From Treponema sp. (GTDB lineage Bacteria > Spirochaetota > Spirochaetia > Treponematales > Treponemataceae): a stretch of 36,831 bases of DNA. The stretch spans positions 1 through 36,831 of the forward strand of contig JAFSRD010000022.1 in the NCBI GenBank assembly GCA_017446265.1, given 5' to 3'. The notes below the pieces were generated by a model. It saw only the letters and a program-made list of their open reading frames with translations, was not told where the DNA came from and did not search any database. Numbering within the stretch: position 1 is the first letter of the stretch; each line of letters starts with the position of its first letter. Position numbers and translations under genes: made by a program. Shown piece by piece: positions 24,236-33,617 of this stretch.

Positions 24236-25609
24236 TCATCCCCTGCCAAAGCGTTTTGCCAACGCTTCCATATCGACCTGCCCGCCGCTGAACTGCTTCA
24301 TAAGTTGCGCTTGCGCACTTTTATTCCGATAGATTTTTTTCATCATAAGTTTTGTCTTTTCGAACTGCTTTATCAATTTATTTACTTCTGCAACAGACGT
24401 ACCAGAACCGTGCGCAATGCGCTTTCGGCGGCTCGGTCCAATTATTAAATGATTGGCGCGCTCTTTTTTTGTCATAGACTGAATGATTGCCTTTTGCTTT
24501 TTCATATCGCTCGTGTCGATGTCGCGTCTCTGCATGTGCGCAGAAAGACCGGGCATCATTTCCATGAGCTGCTGCATGCTCCCCATCTTTTGCACTTGCT
24601 CAAACTGCATGAGCATGTCGTCAAGCGTAAACTCGTTGCGCGCCATTTTGCGTTGCAACTTTTCCGCTTCTTCTTTATCTACCGTCTCTTGTGCTTTTTC
24701 CACGAGCGAAACAATGTCGCCCATGCCAAGAATGCGGCTTGCAATTCTGTCTGGATGAAAGCTCTCCAAATCTTCAGTCTTTTCGCCCGTACCTATAAAC
24801 AGAATTGGCTTTCCTGTCATTGTTTTAAGCGACAGCGCTGCCCCTCCTCGCGCATCGCTGTCAAACTTTGTTAAAATAACGCCAGTCAGTCCAAGCGCAT
24901 CATCAAATGTTTTTGCAATGTCTACTGCATTCTGTCCTGTCATTGCGTCCGCAACAAGAATCGTTTCGTCGCTCTTTATCGCTTTTTTAATTGTGACAAG
25001 CTCTTTCATCATAGCTTCATCAATCTGCAAGCGACCTGCAGTATCAACGATTATTGTGTCAAGCGCATTTTTTCGCGCATAGTCAAGCGCATGTTCCGCA
25101 ACACGTACAGCATCTTTTGTCTCTTCCTTATATACAGGCACATTGATTTTTGCGCCAAGTTGCGAAAGTTGCTCAACAGCTGCAGGGCGCACCAAATCGC
25201 ACGCAACGAGCAATGGCTTTCGCCCTTCTTTTGCCAAACGGTAAGCAAGTTTGTGGCTGGCCGTCGTTTTGCCTGAACCTTGCAAACCGAGCAGCAAAAT
25301 CACAGACTGCGTATCAACACCCTTTAAATGCAAGTCAGTTTTTTCATCGCCAAGGTAGGACACAAGCTTGTCGTGAATGATTTTCACAAATTGCTGACCG
25401 GGGTTCACCGAGCGCAAAACTTTTTCGCCTTTTGCTTCTTCGACAGTCGCATTTACAAAGCGGCGCACAACGCGCAAGTTTACGTCCGCTTCAAGCAGCG
25501 CCATTTTAATTTGCTCTACAGTGTCCTCAATATTTTTTTCGGTAATAGTTGATTTTCCGCTCACCGTCTGGACAATCGATGAGAATGTGTTTGTCAATTT
25601 TTCAAGCAT
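24236..25609 (-). CDS. ffh: Signal recognition particle GTPase
   Basis: 457 residues. N domain, then G domain with GLQGSGKTT (108-116), DTAGRLQID and TKFDSDARGG, then a Met-rich M domain from about residue 300 with GSGTSVAEVNKLIKQFEKTK, the SRP-RNA binding helix. It targets ribosomes making inner-membrane proteins to FtsY. It starts 3 nt after the gpsA stop, with AGGAAG overlapping the gpsA end, so the two genes share a transcript. The convergent 24143-24235 gap contains only a weak AATCAC/GTGATTTTT inverted repeat that may terminate the upstream plus-strand gene. Confidence 0.97.
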   Translation of the reverse strand: MLEKLTNTFSSIVQTVSGKSTITEKNIEDTVEQIKMALLEADVNLRVVRRFVNATVEEAKGEKVLRSVNPGQQFVKIIHDKLVSYLGDEKTDLHLKGVDTQSVILLLGLQGSGKTTASHKLAYRLAKEGRKPLLVACDLVRPAAVEQLSQLGAKINVPVYKEETKDAVRVAEHALDYARKNALDTIIVDTAGRLQIDEAMMKELVTIKKAIKSDETILVADAMTGQNAVDIAKTFDDALGLTGVILTKFDSDARGGAALSLKTMTGKPILFIGTGEKTEDLESFHPDRIASRILGMGDIVSLVEKAQETVDKEEAEKLQRKMARNEFTLDDMLMQFEQVQKMGSMQQLMEMMPGLSAHMQRRDIDTSDMKKQKAIIQSMTKKERANHLIIGPSRRKRIAHGSGTSVAEVNKLIKQFEKTKLMMKKIYRNKSAQAQLMKQFSGGQVDMEALAKRFGRG

Positions 25610-25612
25610 TAA

Positions 25613-26668
25613 TCATACTTCCTGTATCAAAAGCTCGTTGATAAAATCGTTCGGCGCAATCTCTTTATTGAGAATGCGGTACAACCCGTCGCATATCGTA
25701 AGCTTGATATTTTTTTTCTTTGCAATGTCGTGCACATATTTGCACGCAACAGCACCTTCAGAAAGGTAGCCAAGCTTGTTCATATTCGCGATGATGTCGT
25801 CAAGATTTTTAAACTGTGCAAGGCTGTCTTTTTTGACAATGTCCTGCCCAAAGCGGCGGTTTCGTCCGTACACGCTCTTGCACGTCACTTCCAAATCTCC
25901 AATGCCCGCGATTGACGTAAACGTCTGCGCGTGCGTGGCGCCCATTGCAAAACCGAGCGTCTGAATTTCATTCAAGCCCGCTGCCATCAAAAGCGCTTCC
26001 GCATTGTCGCCAAACAACTCTGACGTTTCTGCAAGCGCATCAATCATGCCATATACAACTGCAACAATATTTTTTGCGGCAGCACACACTTGTACGCCCA
26101 CCACATCAAACGACGAAAACGGCAAAATGCCAGGCACGCGCAAAAGCTCGCGTATGCGAATTGAGTTGCGCGGATTTTCGCATGCGGCAATCAATCCCGT
26201 AATTTTTCCAAGCGCAACTTCTTCTGCGTGGCTCGGACCTGCCACATACACGGTACAGCCTTTGTAGATGCCCGGCAAAATATTCTCGATAGTTTCAAGC
26301 ACGAGTTTTGCACCATCATGCGACGGAACAAATCCTTTTGTGATTGCCGCGATGCACGCATTGCCGTCTGCAATTGTAGGCACTGTTGTAATTTTTTTTA
26401 CCGTGTCTGCAAGAAAGAGCGACGGCGTTGCAATAATCACAAACTCCTTGCCGTTTGTAACCGAAGTTATATCAGTACTCGCCGCAATATTTTTTGACAG
26501 CGCATACCCCGCAAGATACTGCTTGTTTTCGTGCTCGTTGTTTATGCCGTCTACAACAGTTTGCTCGCGCGCCCAAATTGTTACATGGTGACCACCACGC
26601 GCAAGCGCATGAGCCACCCCTGTTCCCCATGCGCCGCCGCCAATAACGGCAACAGATTTTGCTTCCAT
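25613..26668 (-). CDS. gpsA: NAD(P)+-dependent glycerol-3-phosphate dehydrogenase
   Basis: 351 residues from ATG 26668. It reduces dihydroxyacetone phosphate to sn-glycerol-3-phosphate for phospholipid synthesis. Visible motifs: VIGGGAWGTG at the N-terminus, ITKGF, VAGPSHAEE with the helix that follows, the catalytic AAAKNIVAVVYGMIDAL lysine region, and GDLEVTCKSVYGRNRRFG. ATG 26668 lies 8 nt after a consensus -10 and has no Shine-Dalgarno sequence; a start three codons upstream would precede the transcript start. It is followed directly by ffh. Confidence 0.96.
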   Translation of the reverse strand: MEAKSVAVIGGGAWGTGVAHALARGGHHVTIWAREQTVVDGINNEHENKQYLAGYALSKNIAASTDITSVTNGKEFVIIATPSLFLADTVKKITTVPTIADGNACIAAITKGFVPSHDGAKLVLETIENILPGIYKGCTVYVAGPSHAEEVALGKITGLIAACENPRNSIRIRELLRVPGILPFSSFDVVGVQVCAAAKNIVAVVYGMIDALAETSELFGDNAEALLMAAGLNEIQTLGFAMGATHAQTFTSIAGIGDLEVTCKSVYGRNRRFGQDIVKKDSLAQFKNLDDIIANMNKLGYLSEGAVACKYVHDIAKKKNIKLTICDGLYRILNKEIAPNDFINELLIQEV

Positions 26669-26676
26669 AGTGCACA

Positions 26677-26705
26677 ATTATAAACAGAAAAGCGCAGCGC
26701 GTAAA
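26677..26705 (-). promoter_or_regulatory. gpsA-ffh promoter (leaderless type)
   Basis: On the minus strand: TTTACG (26700-26705), a 17-bp spacer, perfect TATAAT (26677-26682), then 8 nt to ATG 26668. It overlaps an inverted repeat that begins at 26708. Confidence 0.75.
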
Positions 26706-26800
26706 GAGTGCGCAGTTGCACGGAATGCACGCGCACACGTAAATGAGCAAGGTTGCAAAGCACCGCTTCTGCAAACGAGTGGGGCAGAGAGCGCGACTGC

Positions 26801-28123
26801 TCAATAGTCGAGCAGTTTTTGCGCTTTGTCTTCTGGCAGCGATTCAATGTCGCGCAGTTTTCTTTCAATAGCGCGCGTGCGCACGCCTGCAGAATCTATC
26901 TCTTTGCTTGCAGACTCAAGTTTTTTCTTTGTCGCTTCAAGCGCATTGCCAAATTTGCCAAACTCCGTGCGCACCGCCCCGAGCAGTTCCCACACGTGAT
27001 TTGTCTCTGCTTGAATTGCAAGGGTGCGGAATCCCATATACAAACTGCTCAAAAATGCATCGAGCGTCGTAGGTCCTACAATCGTCACGTGGAATTCATT
27101 TTGAATCTGCTGTAAAAGATTTGGAATGCGCACCACTTCAGAATACAGCCCTTCAAATGGCAAAAACAGAAGTGCAAAATCTGTCGTGTACGGCACTTCA
27201 ATATATTTTGTCTTTATGTCTTTGGCAAATTTTTTGATGTCGGCAACGAGCGCGCGCCTGTCGTTTTCCATTGCCTCTTTATCTGCTGCATCGTAATCGG
27301 CAAGCAGCTTTTCATAATTTACCGTCGGAAACTTTGAATCAATCGGAAGATAGATAAAACCTTTTTCCGTTTCTTTCGCAGGGATTTTTACGGCGAACTC
27401 GACGACATTTCCCGGATTTTCAGGATTCGGATGCGCATTTTTTTCATATTGCGACGGCGAAAGAAATTGCGACAGCAGCGCCTCCAACTGATATTCGCCC
27501 ATCGTACCGGTCACTTTGACATTTGAAAGCGCGCGCTTTAAACCGCCCACGTCGTTTGCAAGGTTTTGCATTTCGCCTAAACCTTTTTGCACCGCTTCAA
27601 GCCGCTCGCCCACAAGTTTGAACGAATTGTTGAGACGCGTTTCAAGCGTGCTCTGAAGTTTTTCATCTACTGTTTGCCGCATCTGCTCAAGCTTTTGCTC
27701 GTTGCTTTTCTGGATATTCTGCAACGAGTTCTGTACCACCTGCTGCTGATTGTGCAGCGTTTCCTGTGTTGTACGCGTAAGCATTTCGAGCCGCGCAGAA
27801 ATCGTCTCCATGAATTTGCTCAAGCCGTTTGTCATAGATTCGTTTGTGTTTTTTGTGAGCGTGTCGAGTTTTGTATTGACGGCAGTTTGAAATCCGAGCA
27901 ACGTCCTGTTTGACTCTTCGCGCGATGCACGAGACAAACCTGCGTTTTCATTTCTATTGCGCGCAAATTCATCTTTGAGCTCTTTTTCATAATTGCGGAG
28001 CGATTCGGCAATATTCACTGCATTGTTGCGCTGTTGAAGCGCAAGCAAAATTATTACTATGATGATAACGGCTGCAAGCAATACAAGTACAGCAATTTCA
28101 AAAAGCGAAAGCGATAAATCCAT
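26801..28123 (-). CDS. rmuC: RmuC family protein
   Basis: 440 residues. One N-terminal transmembrane helix (VLVLLAAVIIIVIILLAL), a coiled coil to about residue 190 rich in Gln/Asn/Glu, then the RmuC domain with VTGTMGEYQLEALLSQFL, GFIYLPIDSKFPTVNYEKL, EVPYTTDFALLFLPFEGLYSEV and VVGPTTLDAFLSSL-type motifs, a nuclease-like fold. In E. coli, RmuC limits recombination at inverted repeats. AGGAGA stands before the ATG, so this gene is conventionally led. It is divergent from pepF. Confidence 0.93.
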   Translation of the reverse strand: MDLSLSLFEIAVLVLLAAVIIIVIILLALQQRNNAVNIAESLRNYEKELKDEFARNRNENAGLSRASREESNRTLLGFQTAVNTKLDTLTKNTNESMTNGLSKFMETISARLEMLTRTTQETLHNQQQVVQNSLQNIQKSNEQKLEQMRQTVDEKLQSTLETRLNNSFKLVGERLEAVQKGLGEMQNLANDVGGLKRALSNVKVTGTMGEYQLEALLSQFLSPSQYEKNAHPNPENPGNVVEFAVKIPAKETEKGFIYLPIDSKFPTVNYEKLLADYDAADKEAMENDRRALVADIKKFAKDIKTKYIEVPYTTDFALLFLPFEGLYSEVVRIPNLLQQIQNEFHVTIVGPTTLDAFLSSLYMGFRTLAIQAETNHVWELLGAVRTEFGKFGNALEATKKKLESASKEIDSAGVRTRAIERKLRDIESLPEDKAQKLLDY

Positions 28124-28302
28124 AATTTCTCCTAAAAAAGTTGCCGCAATATACCTTCGGCAGTTTCATACGTTCCTAAAAATATCACGAGTTAAAACAT
28201 CTCATTTTATAGCAGCCTGTTCTAAAACAGAGGTTTCTGCACAGGTTTCATAAGTATAGCGCATGTTGCTCGTTGTGCAAATAGCGAGCGTTATAGCAAA
28301 CG

Positions 28303-28331
28303 TTGTAGCTGTCGGTAAAATACAGTATAGT
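28303..28331 (+). promoter_or_regulatory. pepF promoter (leaderless type)
   Basis: TTGTAG (28303-28308), a 17-bp spacer, TATAGT (28326-28331), then 6 nt to ATG 28338, with no Shine-Dalgarno sequence. The remaining divergent gap (28124-28302) shows only the rmuC ribosome site and a possible rmuC -10 (TATATT) on the minus strand. Confidence 0.6.
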
Positions 28332-28337
28332 ATAGCT

Positions 28338-30128
28338 ATGGAAATAGAACGCAAAAACGTACTTGCAAAAGACAAGTGGGATTTAACATCGCTTTTTGAA
28401 TCTGATGACGCATGGGAAAAATCATTGAAAGAAATTGACGCGCTTACGCAAGAGATGACGCGGTATAAAGGGCAGCTTGACAAATCTCCGCAAACGCTGC
28501 TTGCAGCGCTCAAAGCATATGAAGCTGTCGATAAAAAAATAGAAGCAGTTGCCAATTACGCAGGTCTGCTGTGCACCGCGGACGAAACAGATGCCGCATC
28601 TCAAGATAAAGAAGGTAGAGCGCAAATGGCGTACACAAAGTATGCTGCTGAAACGAGTTTTTTTAATCCCGAACTTTTGGCAATTCCCGATGAAAAAATC
28701 AACGCATGGCTGGAGCTGCCAAAATTTGACGACTACCGTATTTTTCTAAAAAAACAGTTGCGTTTAAAAGCGCACACGCTTTCAGAAAAAGAGGAGCGCA
28801 TCATGTCGCTTCAAAGTGAAAGCGCAACAACAGCACACAAGACGTTTACCATGCTCACCGATGCTGATTTTCAATTTGGCACAGTCACCGTTGATGGAAC
28901 AGAAAAAACGCTTACGCAATCAACATGGAGCGTGTTCATGGACTCAAGTACACGGAGCGTGCGCAAAGACGCATACAAAAAATTTTATGCAGTGTTTGAA
29001 ACATACGAAAATACGCTCGCATCGCTCTACGCGGGAAGCGTGCATCAAGATGTGTTTTCGTCTCGTGCACGCGGATACAATTCGTGCCTTGAGCGCGCGC
29101 TCTTCTACGACAATGTAGCTCCGTCAGTGTATCGTAATTTGATAGATACGATTCACGCAAATTTTCCGTCACTTCATAGGTATTATGCGCTACGCAAAAA
29201 AGCGCTGCACCTCGACGAACTGCGTCACTACGACGTATATGCGCCGCTCGTAAAACATGTGAGCACGCGCACATCATATGACGAAGCTGTTGCCATATGC
29301 CGCGAGGCGCTTTCGCCGCTCGGAAGCGAATACACGGACACGCTCTGTGCAGGGCTTACCGGCGGTTGGGTAGATAAATACGAGAATAAAGGAAAACGCA
29401 GCGGCGCATTTTCAAGCGGCGTGTACACGGGCAATCCGTATATTTTATTAAATTACAAAGAAGACGTCATACGCGATGTATTCACTATGGCACACGAAGG
29501 CGGGCACTCTATGCACACGTATTATTCTGTGCGCAACAATCCGTACATGCAGTACAACTACACGATTTTTGCAGCAGAAGTCGCGTCCACGTTCAATGAA
29601 GCGCTCGTGTTTGAATACTTGTTGCAGCGTGCCAAAACTGACGACATGAAAGCGTATCTTCTTGCAATGCGTGCAGGCGACATCCTCGCAACGCTTTTCC
29701 GCCAGACAATGTTTGCAGAGTACGAACTTACAGCGCACGAGCTTGTGGAAAATGGCACGCCACTTTCTGCTAAAGTGCTGCGCGGCATATATCGCACGCT
29801 TCTTGAACAGTATTTCGGTCCAGAAATGATTTTTGAACAGAACAGCGACCTTGAAGGGCTGCGAATTCCTCATTTTTACAATGCGTTTTATGTGTACAAA
29901 TACGCTACAGGCATTTCCGCGTCGATTGCGCTTGCGCGTCGTGTGCTTTCTGGCGGCGCACAGGAGCGCGAAGATTACTTTGCGTTTTTAAAATCTGGGG
30001 GCGCGTTTTTTCCGATTGACGCGCTTAAAGTTGCAGGCGTTGACATGAGCAAGCCCGAACCTGTACAAGCAGCGTGCGATGAGTTTTCACGACTTGTGCA
30101 CGAGCTTGAACGACTGCTCAAGATTTAG
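28338..30128 (+). CDS. pepF: Oligoendopeptidase F (M3 family zinc metallopeptidase)
   Basis: 596 residues. The zinc motif HEGGH is at 386-390, preceded by DVFTMA and followed by SMHTYYS, and the downstream ligand region EVASTFNEALVFEYLL supplies the third ligand. The N-terminal helical domain (WDLTSLFESDDAWEKSLKEI) is typical of PepF. It cleaves short peptides in the cytosol. The start was moved to ATG 28338, which begins MEIERKNVL, because the promoter -10 lies just upstream; a start at 28263 would be upstream of the transcript. Confidence 0.95.
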   Translation: MEIERKNVLAKDKWDLTSLFESDDAWEKSLKEIDALTQEMTRYKGQLDKSPQTLLAALKAYEAVDKKIEAVANYAGLLCTADETDAASQDKEGRAQMAYTKYAAETSFFNPELLAIPDEKINAWLELPKFDDYRIFLKKQLRLKAHTLSEKEERIMSLQSESATTAHKTFTMLTDADFQFGTVTVDGTEKTLTQSTWSVFMDSSTRSVRKDAYKKFYAVFETYENTLASLYAGSVHQDVFSSRARGYNSCLERALFYDNVAPSVYRNLIDTIHANFPSLHRYYALRKKALHLDELRHYDVYAPLVKHVSTRTSYDEAVAICREALSPLGSEYTDTLCAGLTGGWVDKYENKGKRSGAFSSGVYTGNPYILLNYKEDVIRDVFTMAHEGGHSMHTYYSVRNNPYMQYNYTIFAAEVASTFNEALVFEYLLQRAKTDDMKAYLLAMRAGDILATLFRQTMFAEYELTAHELVENGTPLSAKVLRGIYRTLLEQYFGPEMIFEQNSDLEGLRIPHFYNAFYVYKYATGISASIALARRVLSGGAQEREDYFAFLKSGGAFFPIDALKVAGVDMSKPEPVQAACDEFSRLVHELERLLKI

Positions 30129-30193
30129 CAAAAATCAGCCGATTATATATACACGTAATGGATTTTGAGCAGAAACCTATATGGAGAATATAA

Positions 30194-31225
30194 TTGAAAG
30201 AAATAGAGTTTAGCTCTTTTTTAACAAAAGTACCGAAATCAGAAATACATCTCCACATTGAAGCTGTTTTATCGCTCAGCTCAATAAAAAAACTCTACGA
30301 AAAACGATATGGCAAAAACATGAGCAAGGAAGATGAGGTAGCTCTTTTTTCATACAATAATCTCAACGGGTTTATCAACGCGTTTCTTGTCGTGCAGGAC
30401 TTGTTTAGTTCAGTTGCCGATTTCAAATACGTGTTTGACGATTTAGGAAAATACCTTGCTAAAAACAACATTGTCTACTGCGAAGCATTTTTTGCGCCAT
30501 CAGCTTTTTTGAAGAAAGGGTTTGATTACAGCGAGATGATTTCGTTGTTTTCAAAAAAGATTGCACAAATCAAAGAAAAATACAACATCACCGTAAAACT
30601 GCTGCTCGACGTTTCGCGCACATTTGGCTGTGAAAACGCAATGAAAAATTACGAACTTTTAAAACAGCATCCATGCAACGACATCATAGGCATCGGGCTT
30701 GGTGGCGCGGAGCAAAAAGGACCTGCAAAAGAATTCGGACCGGTATTCACAAAAGCGCACAAAGACGGATTCCATGCAGTTGCGCATGCTGGCGAAGATG
30801 TGGGACCAGAGTCAATATGGGATACAATCAAAGTGCTTCACGCAGAGCGTATCGGGCACGGCATTACGTCTATACAAGACGAAAAGCTCATCGCCTATCT
30901 TGCAGAATCACAGCTGCCGCTTGAAGTGTGCATCACGAGCAATGTGTTTACCAAGCGGTTTGTAAAAAAAGTAAGCGAACATCCTATCCGTGCACTGTAT
31001 GATAAAAATGTTTTCATTACAGTGAACACTGACGACCCTGTCTTTTTCAAGACCACGCTCATTGAAGAATACTGGAAATGCTACAGCGAACTGCACTTTA
31101 CGCTTGACGAAATAAAGCAACTTATCGCAAACGGATTCAACGCGACGTTCCTTTCAGACTCTCAGAAAAAATCATACATAAAACAGATGAACGCTGCGTG
31201 GAAAGAATTCATGCCAAAAGAATAA
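30194..31225 (+). CDS. add: Adenosine deaminase
   Basis: 343-residue TIM-barrel metallohydrolase. Metal ligands appear as His19 and His21 in EIHLHIEA, His199 in VAHAGE with catalytic Glu202, His223 in RIGHG, and Asp281/282 in TVNTDDP. It deaminates adenosine to inosine in purine salvage. The usual HxHLDG/HLEG first motif has Ala where Gly is normal (HLHIEA), a small departure that could alter specificity toward another adenine nucleoside. The start is TTG 30194 with GGAG 7 nt upstream; no suitable ATG exists nearby. It follows pepF by 65 bp, which includes a TATATA box that might be its own promoter. Confidence 0.88.
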   Translation: MKEIEFSSFLTKVPKSEIHLHIEAVLSLSSIKKLYEKRYGKNMSKEDEVALFSYNNLNGFINAFLVVQDLFSSVADFKYVFDDLGKYLAKNNIVYCEAFFAPSAFLKKGFDYSEMISLFSKKIAQIKEKYNITVKLLLDVSRTFGCENAMKNYELLKQHPCNDIIGIGLGGAEQKGPAKEFGPVFTKAHKDGFHAVAHAGEDVGPESIWDTIKVLHAERIGHGITSIQDEKLIAYLAESQLPLEVCITSNVFTKRFVKKVSEHPIRALYDKNVFITVNTDDPVFFKTTLIEEYWKCYSELHFTLDEIKQLIANGFNATFLSDSQKKSYIKQMNAAWKEFMPKE

Positions 31226-31337
31226 TGTGCATGCCCGTTCGCGCATAAACCCGCAATGCCAAGTCAGCGCGTAAAAATGTCGCAGCAAACAAGCGCAATA
31301 GCCTACGAAACGCAATGCATGCTGAATCATTTTTTGC
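31226..31337. other. Convergent gap between add and mnmG
   Basis: 112 bp without a gene. GCATGC and ATGCAT palindromes and a six-T run near 31331 are present, but no convincing terminator stem. Confidence 0.4.
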
Positions 31338-33188
31338 CTACTTCAAATACACCATCAAAAGCATGATGTCACTCACGCGAATGCCCGAAATGCGCGATGC
31401 TTGTCCGAGTGTGAGCGGGCGTATCTGCTCAAGTTTTGAGCGGCTCTCCGCAGACAGCGACACAACGCTGCCGTAATCAAAATCGCTCGGAATTTTTGTA
31501 TTTTCCATGCGATGCATTTTTTCTACGCGCCTGTCTTGTTTCTGTATATAGTAGCGGTATTTAAACGCCACGCACGCTTCTTCCCACGCTTTTTCGCTGC
31601 AACCAGGATTTTCCATGTCGGGATTTTTTATTAATTTTTCAACGAGTGCATGTTGTTCTGCGTATTTTTTATTAACGCTGTCAAGTTCATGCTGCGTTTT
31701 TAGCCCTGCGTCAAACCCGTATTTTGTAAGCCGCTCGTCAGCAGTGTCATACCGCAGCTTTAGGCGGTATTCTGCGCGTGCGGTGAACATGCGGTACGGC
31801 TCTTTTGTGCCGAGTGTAACTAAATCATCTATGAGCACGCCTATGTATGCTTCGTCGCGACCGAGTACGAGCGGCTTCCATTGGGGAATTGTTGGAGAGG
31901 TGGCAAGAAGCTGTTTGCGCAGTTCTGCATCAGTGCACGTATTTTTTGCAAGCGTAATTTCTGCGCCGCACTGCGCCCTATGCGCTTTTGCATAGTAGCC
32001 CGCGTTGATGCCTGCAATAATTCCCTGCCCCGCAGCTTCTTCATAACCAGATGTGCCATTGATTTGCCCTGCATTGAAAAGCCCTGCCACGAGCTTTGTT
32101 TCAAGCGATGGAAAAAGCTGCGTTGGCTCAACGTAGTCATATTCAACTGCGTAGCCGGGCCGCGATGCAACAGCGTGTTCAAATCCGGGAAGCGTGCGCA
32201 TAAACGCATCTTGCACGCTTTCAGGCAACGACGACGAAAACCCGTTTAAATATATTTCGTCAGTTGCAAGACCTTCAGGCTCCACAAAAATCTGATGACG
32301 CTCGCGTTCAGCAAAACGCATAACTTTGTCTTCAATAGAGGGGCAGTATCGCGGACCTGTGCCGTGAATCTTTCCGCTGTAAAGTGGCGAGCGTGAAATA
32401 TTGCTGCGGATGATATTGTGCGTCTGCTCGTTTGTATACACGATATGGCACGGCACAAGCGGACGGTCAACGCTGCCGTTGCTGAATGAAAATGGAATCA
32501 CGTGTGCATCGCCTTCTTGTACATCAAGCTGCGAAAAATCAATAGTGCGCTTGAGCACGCGTGGCGGCGTACCTGTTTTTAACCTGCCTGTTTTAAAGCC
32601 GAGTTTGCAAAGCGATTCAGTAAGACTGTTTGCCGATGCCTCGCCGAGCCTGCCGCATGGCGCGTCGTATTCGCCTATAAAGATGGTGCCGCCTAAAAAT
32701 GTGCCTGTCGTCAAGACCGCCGCACGCACAGGAATAATGCGCCCGCGCTCAGTGGCAACTCCCGTAATCTTTTGTCGTCCTCTGTCGGCAGAAATTGTTA
32801 AGATTTCTGCAACAGTATCCATGAGCGTTGAAAGATTTTCCGTTGTTTCAAGCGTCTTTCGTGCGAGTGCGGCGTAGAGCGTTTTGTCTGCCTGTGCGCG
32901 CGGTGCACGTACAGCAGGTCCTTTGCTTTTGTTGAGCAGGCGAAATTGAATGAGCGACGCATCGGTGAGCTTTGCCATTTCGCCGCCGAGCGCGTCGATT
33001 TCGCGCACAATGTTGCCTTTTGCTATACCGCCTATCGACGGATTGCACGACATGCGCCCGATTGCCTCAATTGCCTGCGTTATTACAATAGTTTTCAAAC
33101 CCATGCGTGCACATGCAAGAGATGCTTCTATTCCCGCGTGACCTGCGCCGATTACCGCAACGTCATATGAATCGTAAAAGCCTGCCAT
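31338..33188 (-). CDS. mnmG: tRNA uridine-5-carboxymethylaminomethyl modification enzyme, FAD subunit
   Basis: 616 residues from ATG 33188. The FAD-binding Rossmann motif [13 protein letters not shown] lies near the N-terminus, with [45 protein letters not shown] and [17 protein letters not shown] in the family order; the C-terminal helical domain ends in [13 protein letters not shown]. With MnmE it modifies U34 of tRNAs reading split codon boxes. A GTG four codons upstream (33200) is an alternative start; neither has a good Shine-Dalgarno sequence. The upstream lipoprotein gene stops 18 bp away, so coupling is likely. Confidence 0.96.
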   Translation of the reverse strand: MAGFYDSYDVAVIGAGHAGIEASLACARMGLKTIVITQAIEAIGRMSCNPSIGGIAKGNIVREIDALGGEMAKLTDASLIQFRLLNKSKGPAVRAPRAQADKTLYAALARKTLETTENLSTLMDTVAEILTISADRGRQKITGVATERGRIIPVRAAVLTTGTFLGGTIFIGEYDAPCGRLGEASANSLTESLCKLGFKTGRLKTGTPPRVLKRTIDFSQLDVQEGDAHVIPFSFSNGSVDRPLVPCHIVYTNEQTHNIIRSNISRSPLYSGKIHGTGPRYCPSIEDKVMRFAERERHQIFVEPEGLATDEIYLNGFSSSLPESVQDAFMRTLPGFEHAVASRPGYAVEYDYVEPTQLFPSLETKLVAGLFNAGQINGTSGYEEAAGQGIIAGINAGYYAKAHRAQCGAEITLAKNTCTDAELRKQLLATSPTIPQWKPLVLGRDEAYIGVLIDDLVTLGTKEPYRMFTARAEYRLKLRYDTADERLTKYGFDAGLKTQHELDSVNKKYAEQHALVEKLIKNPDMENPGCSEKAWEEACVAFKYRYYIQKQDRRVEKMHRMENTKIPSDFDYGSVVSLSAESRSKLEQIRPLTLGQASRISGIRVSDIMLLMVYLK

Positions 33189-33206
33189 AGCTATTTGCAC
33201 AGTACT

Positions 33207-33614
33207 TCACTGCTCTGTTTTTTCATTAAGGCGCTCTGTTTTTCTACGCACTTTCGAGCGGCGCTTTCGCATTGCACGCACAAGCAGCGTCACAATCGTC
33301 ATGCTGGCAACGGGAACTGCAACAGCAATAAAAAATCCTGAAAAGAGGAAAAATCGTTTTACATAGCCGAGAGCGGCCCCAAGCAATGTAAAGAAAAACC
33401 ATGCGCCTACTTCCCACCACGGCGTATATTTGTTGCCGGCATCGTCTGTTGCCCAGATAAAATCAGAAATCGTGTAGCCTGCAAGTGCGCCGAGCCATGT
33501 TAAAATGAGATACGGCGCGTCAAGCGTGTCGCCATAAGTTGAAGTGCATCCAGAAAAAATAAAATTAATAAAAATTAATAAATGATAAAAAAGATGACAG
33601 TTTGTTCGACGCAT
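33207..33614 (-). CDS. Small lipoprotein / membrane protein of unknown function
   Basis: 135 residues. The N-terminal hydrophobic stretch ends in FIFSGC, a plausible lipobox with Cys at 23. Then come two or three hydrophobic segments (LILTWLGALAGYTISDFIW, WFFFTLLGAALGYV, FFIAVAVPVASMTIVTLLV) and a very basic tail (RKRRSKVRRKTERLNEK). No family recognised. It starts 3 nt after the stop of the HD-GYP gene and lies 18 bp before mnmG, so the three genes form an operon. Confidence 0.65.
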   Translation of the reverse strand: MRRTNCHLFYHLLIFINFIFSGCTSTYGDTLDAPYLILTWLGALAGYTISDFIWATDDAGNKYTPWWEVGAWFFFTLLGAALGYVKRFFLFSGFFIAVAVPVASMTIVTLLVRAMRKRRSKVRRKTERLNEKTEQ

Positions 33615-33617
33615 ATG

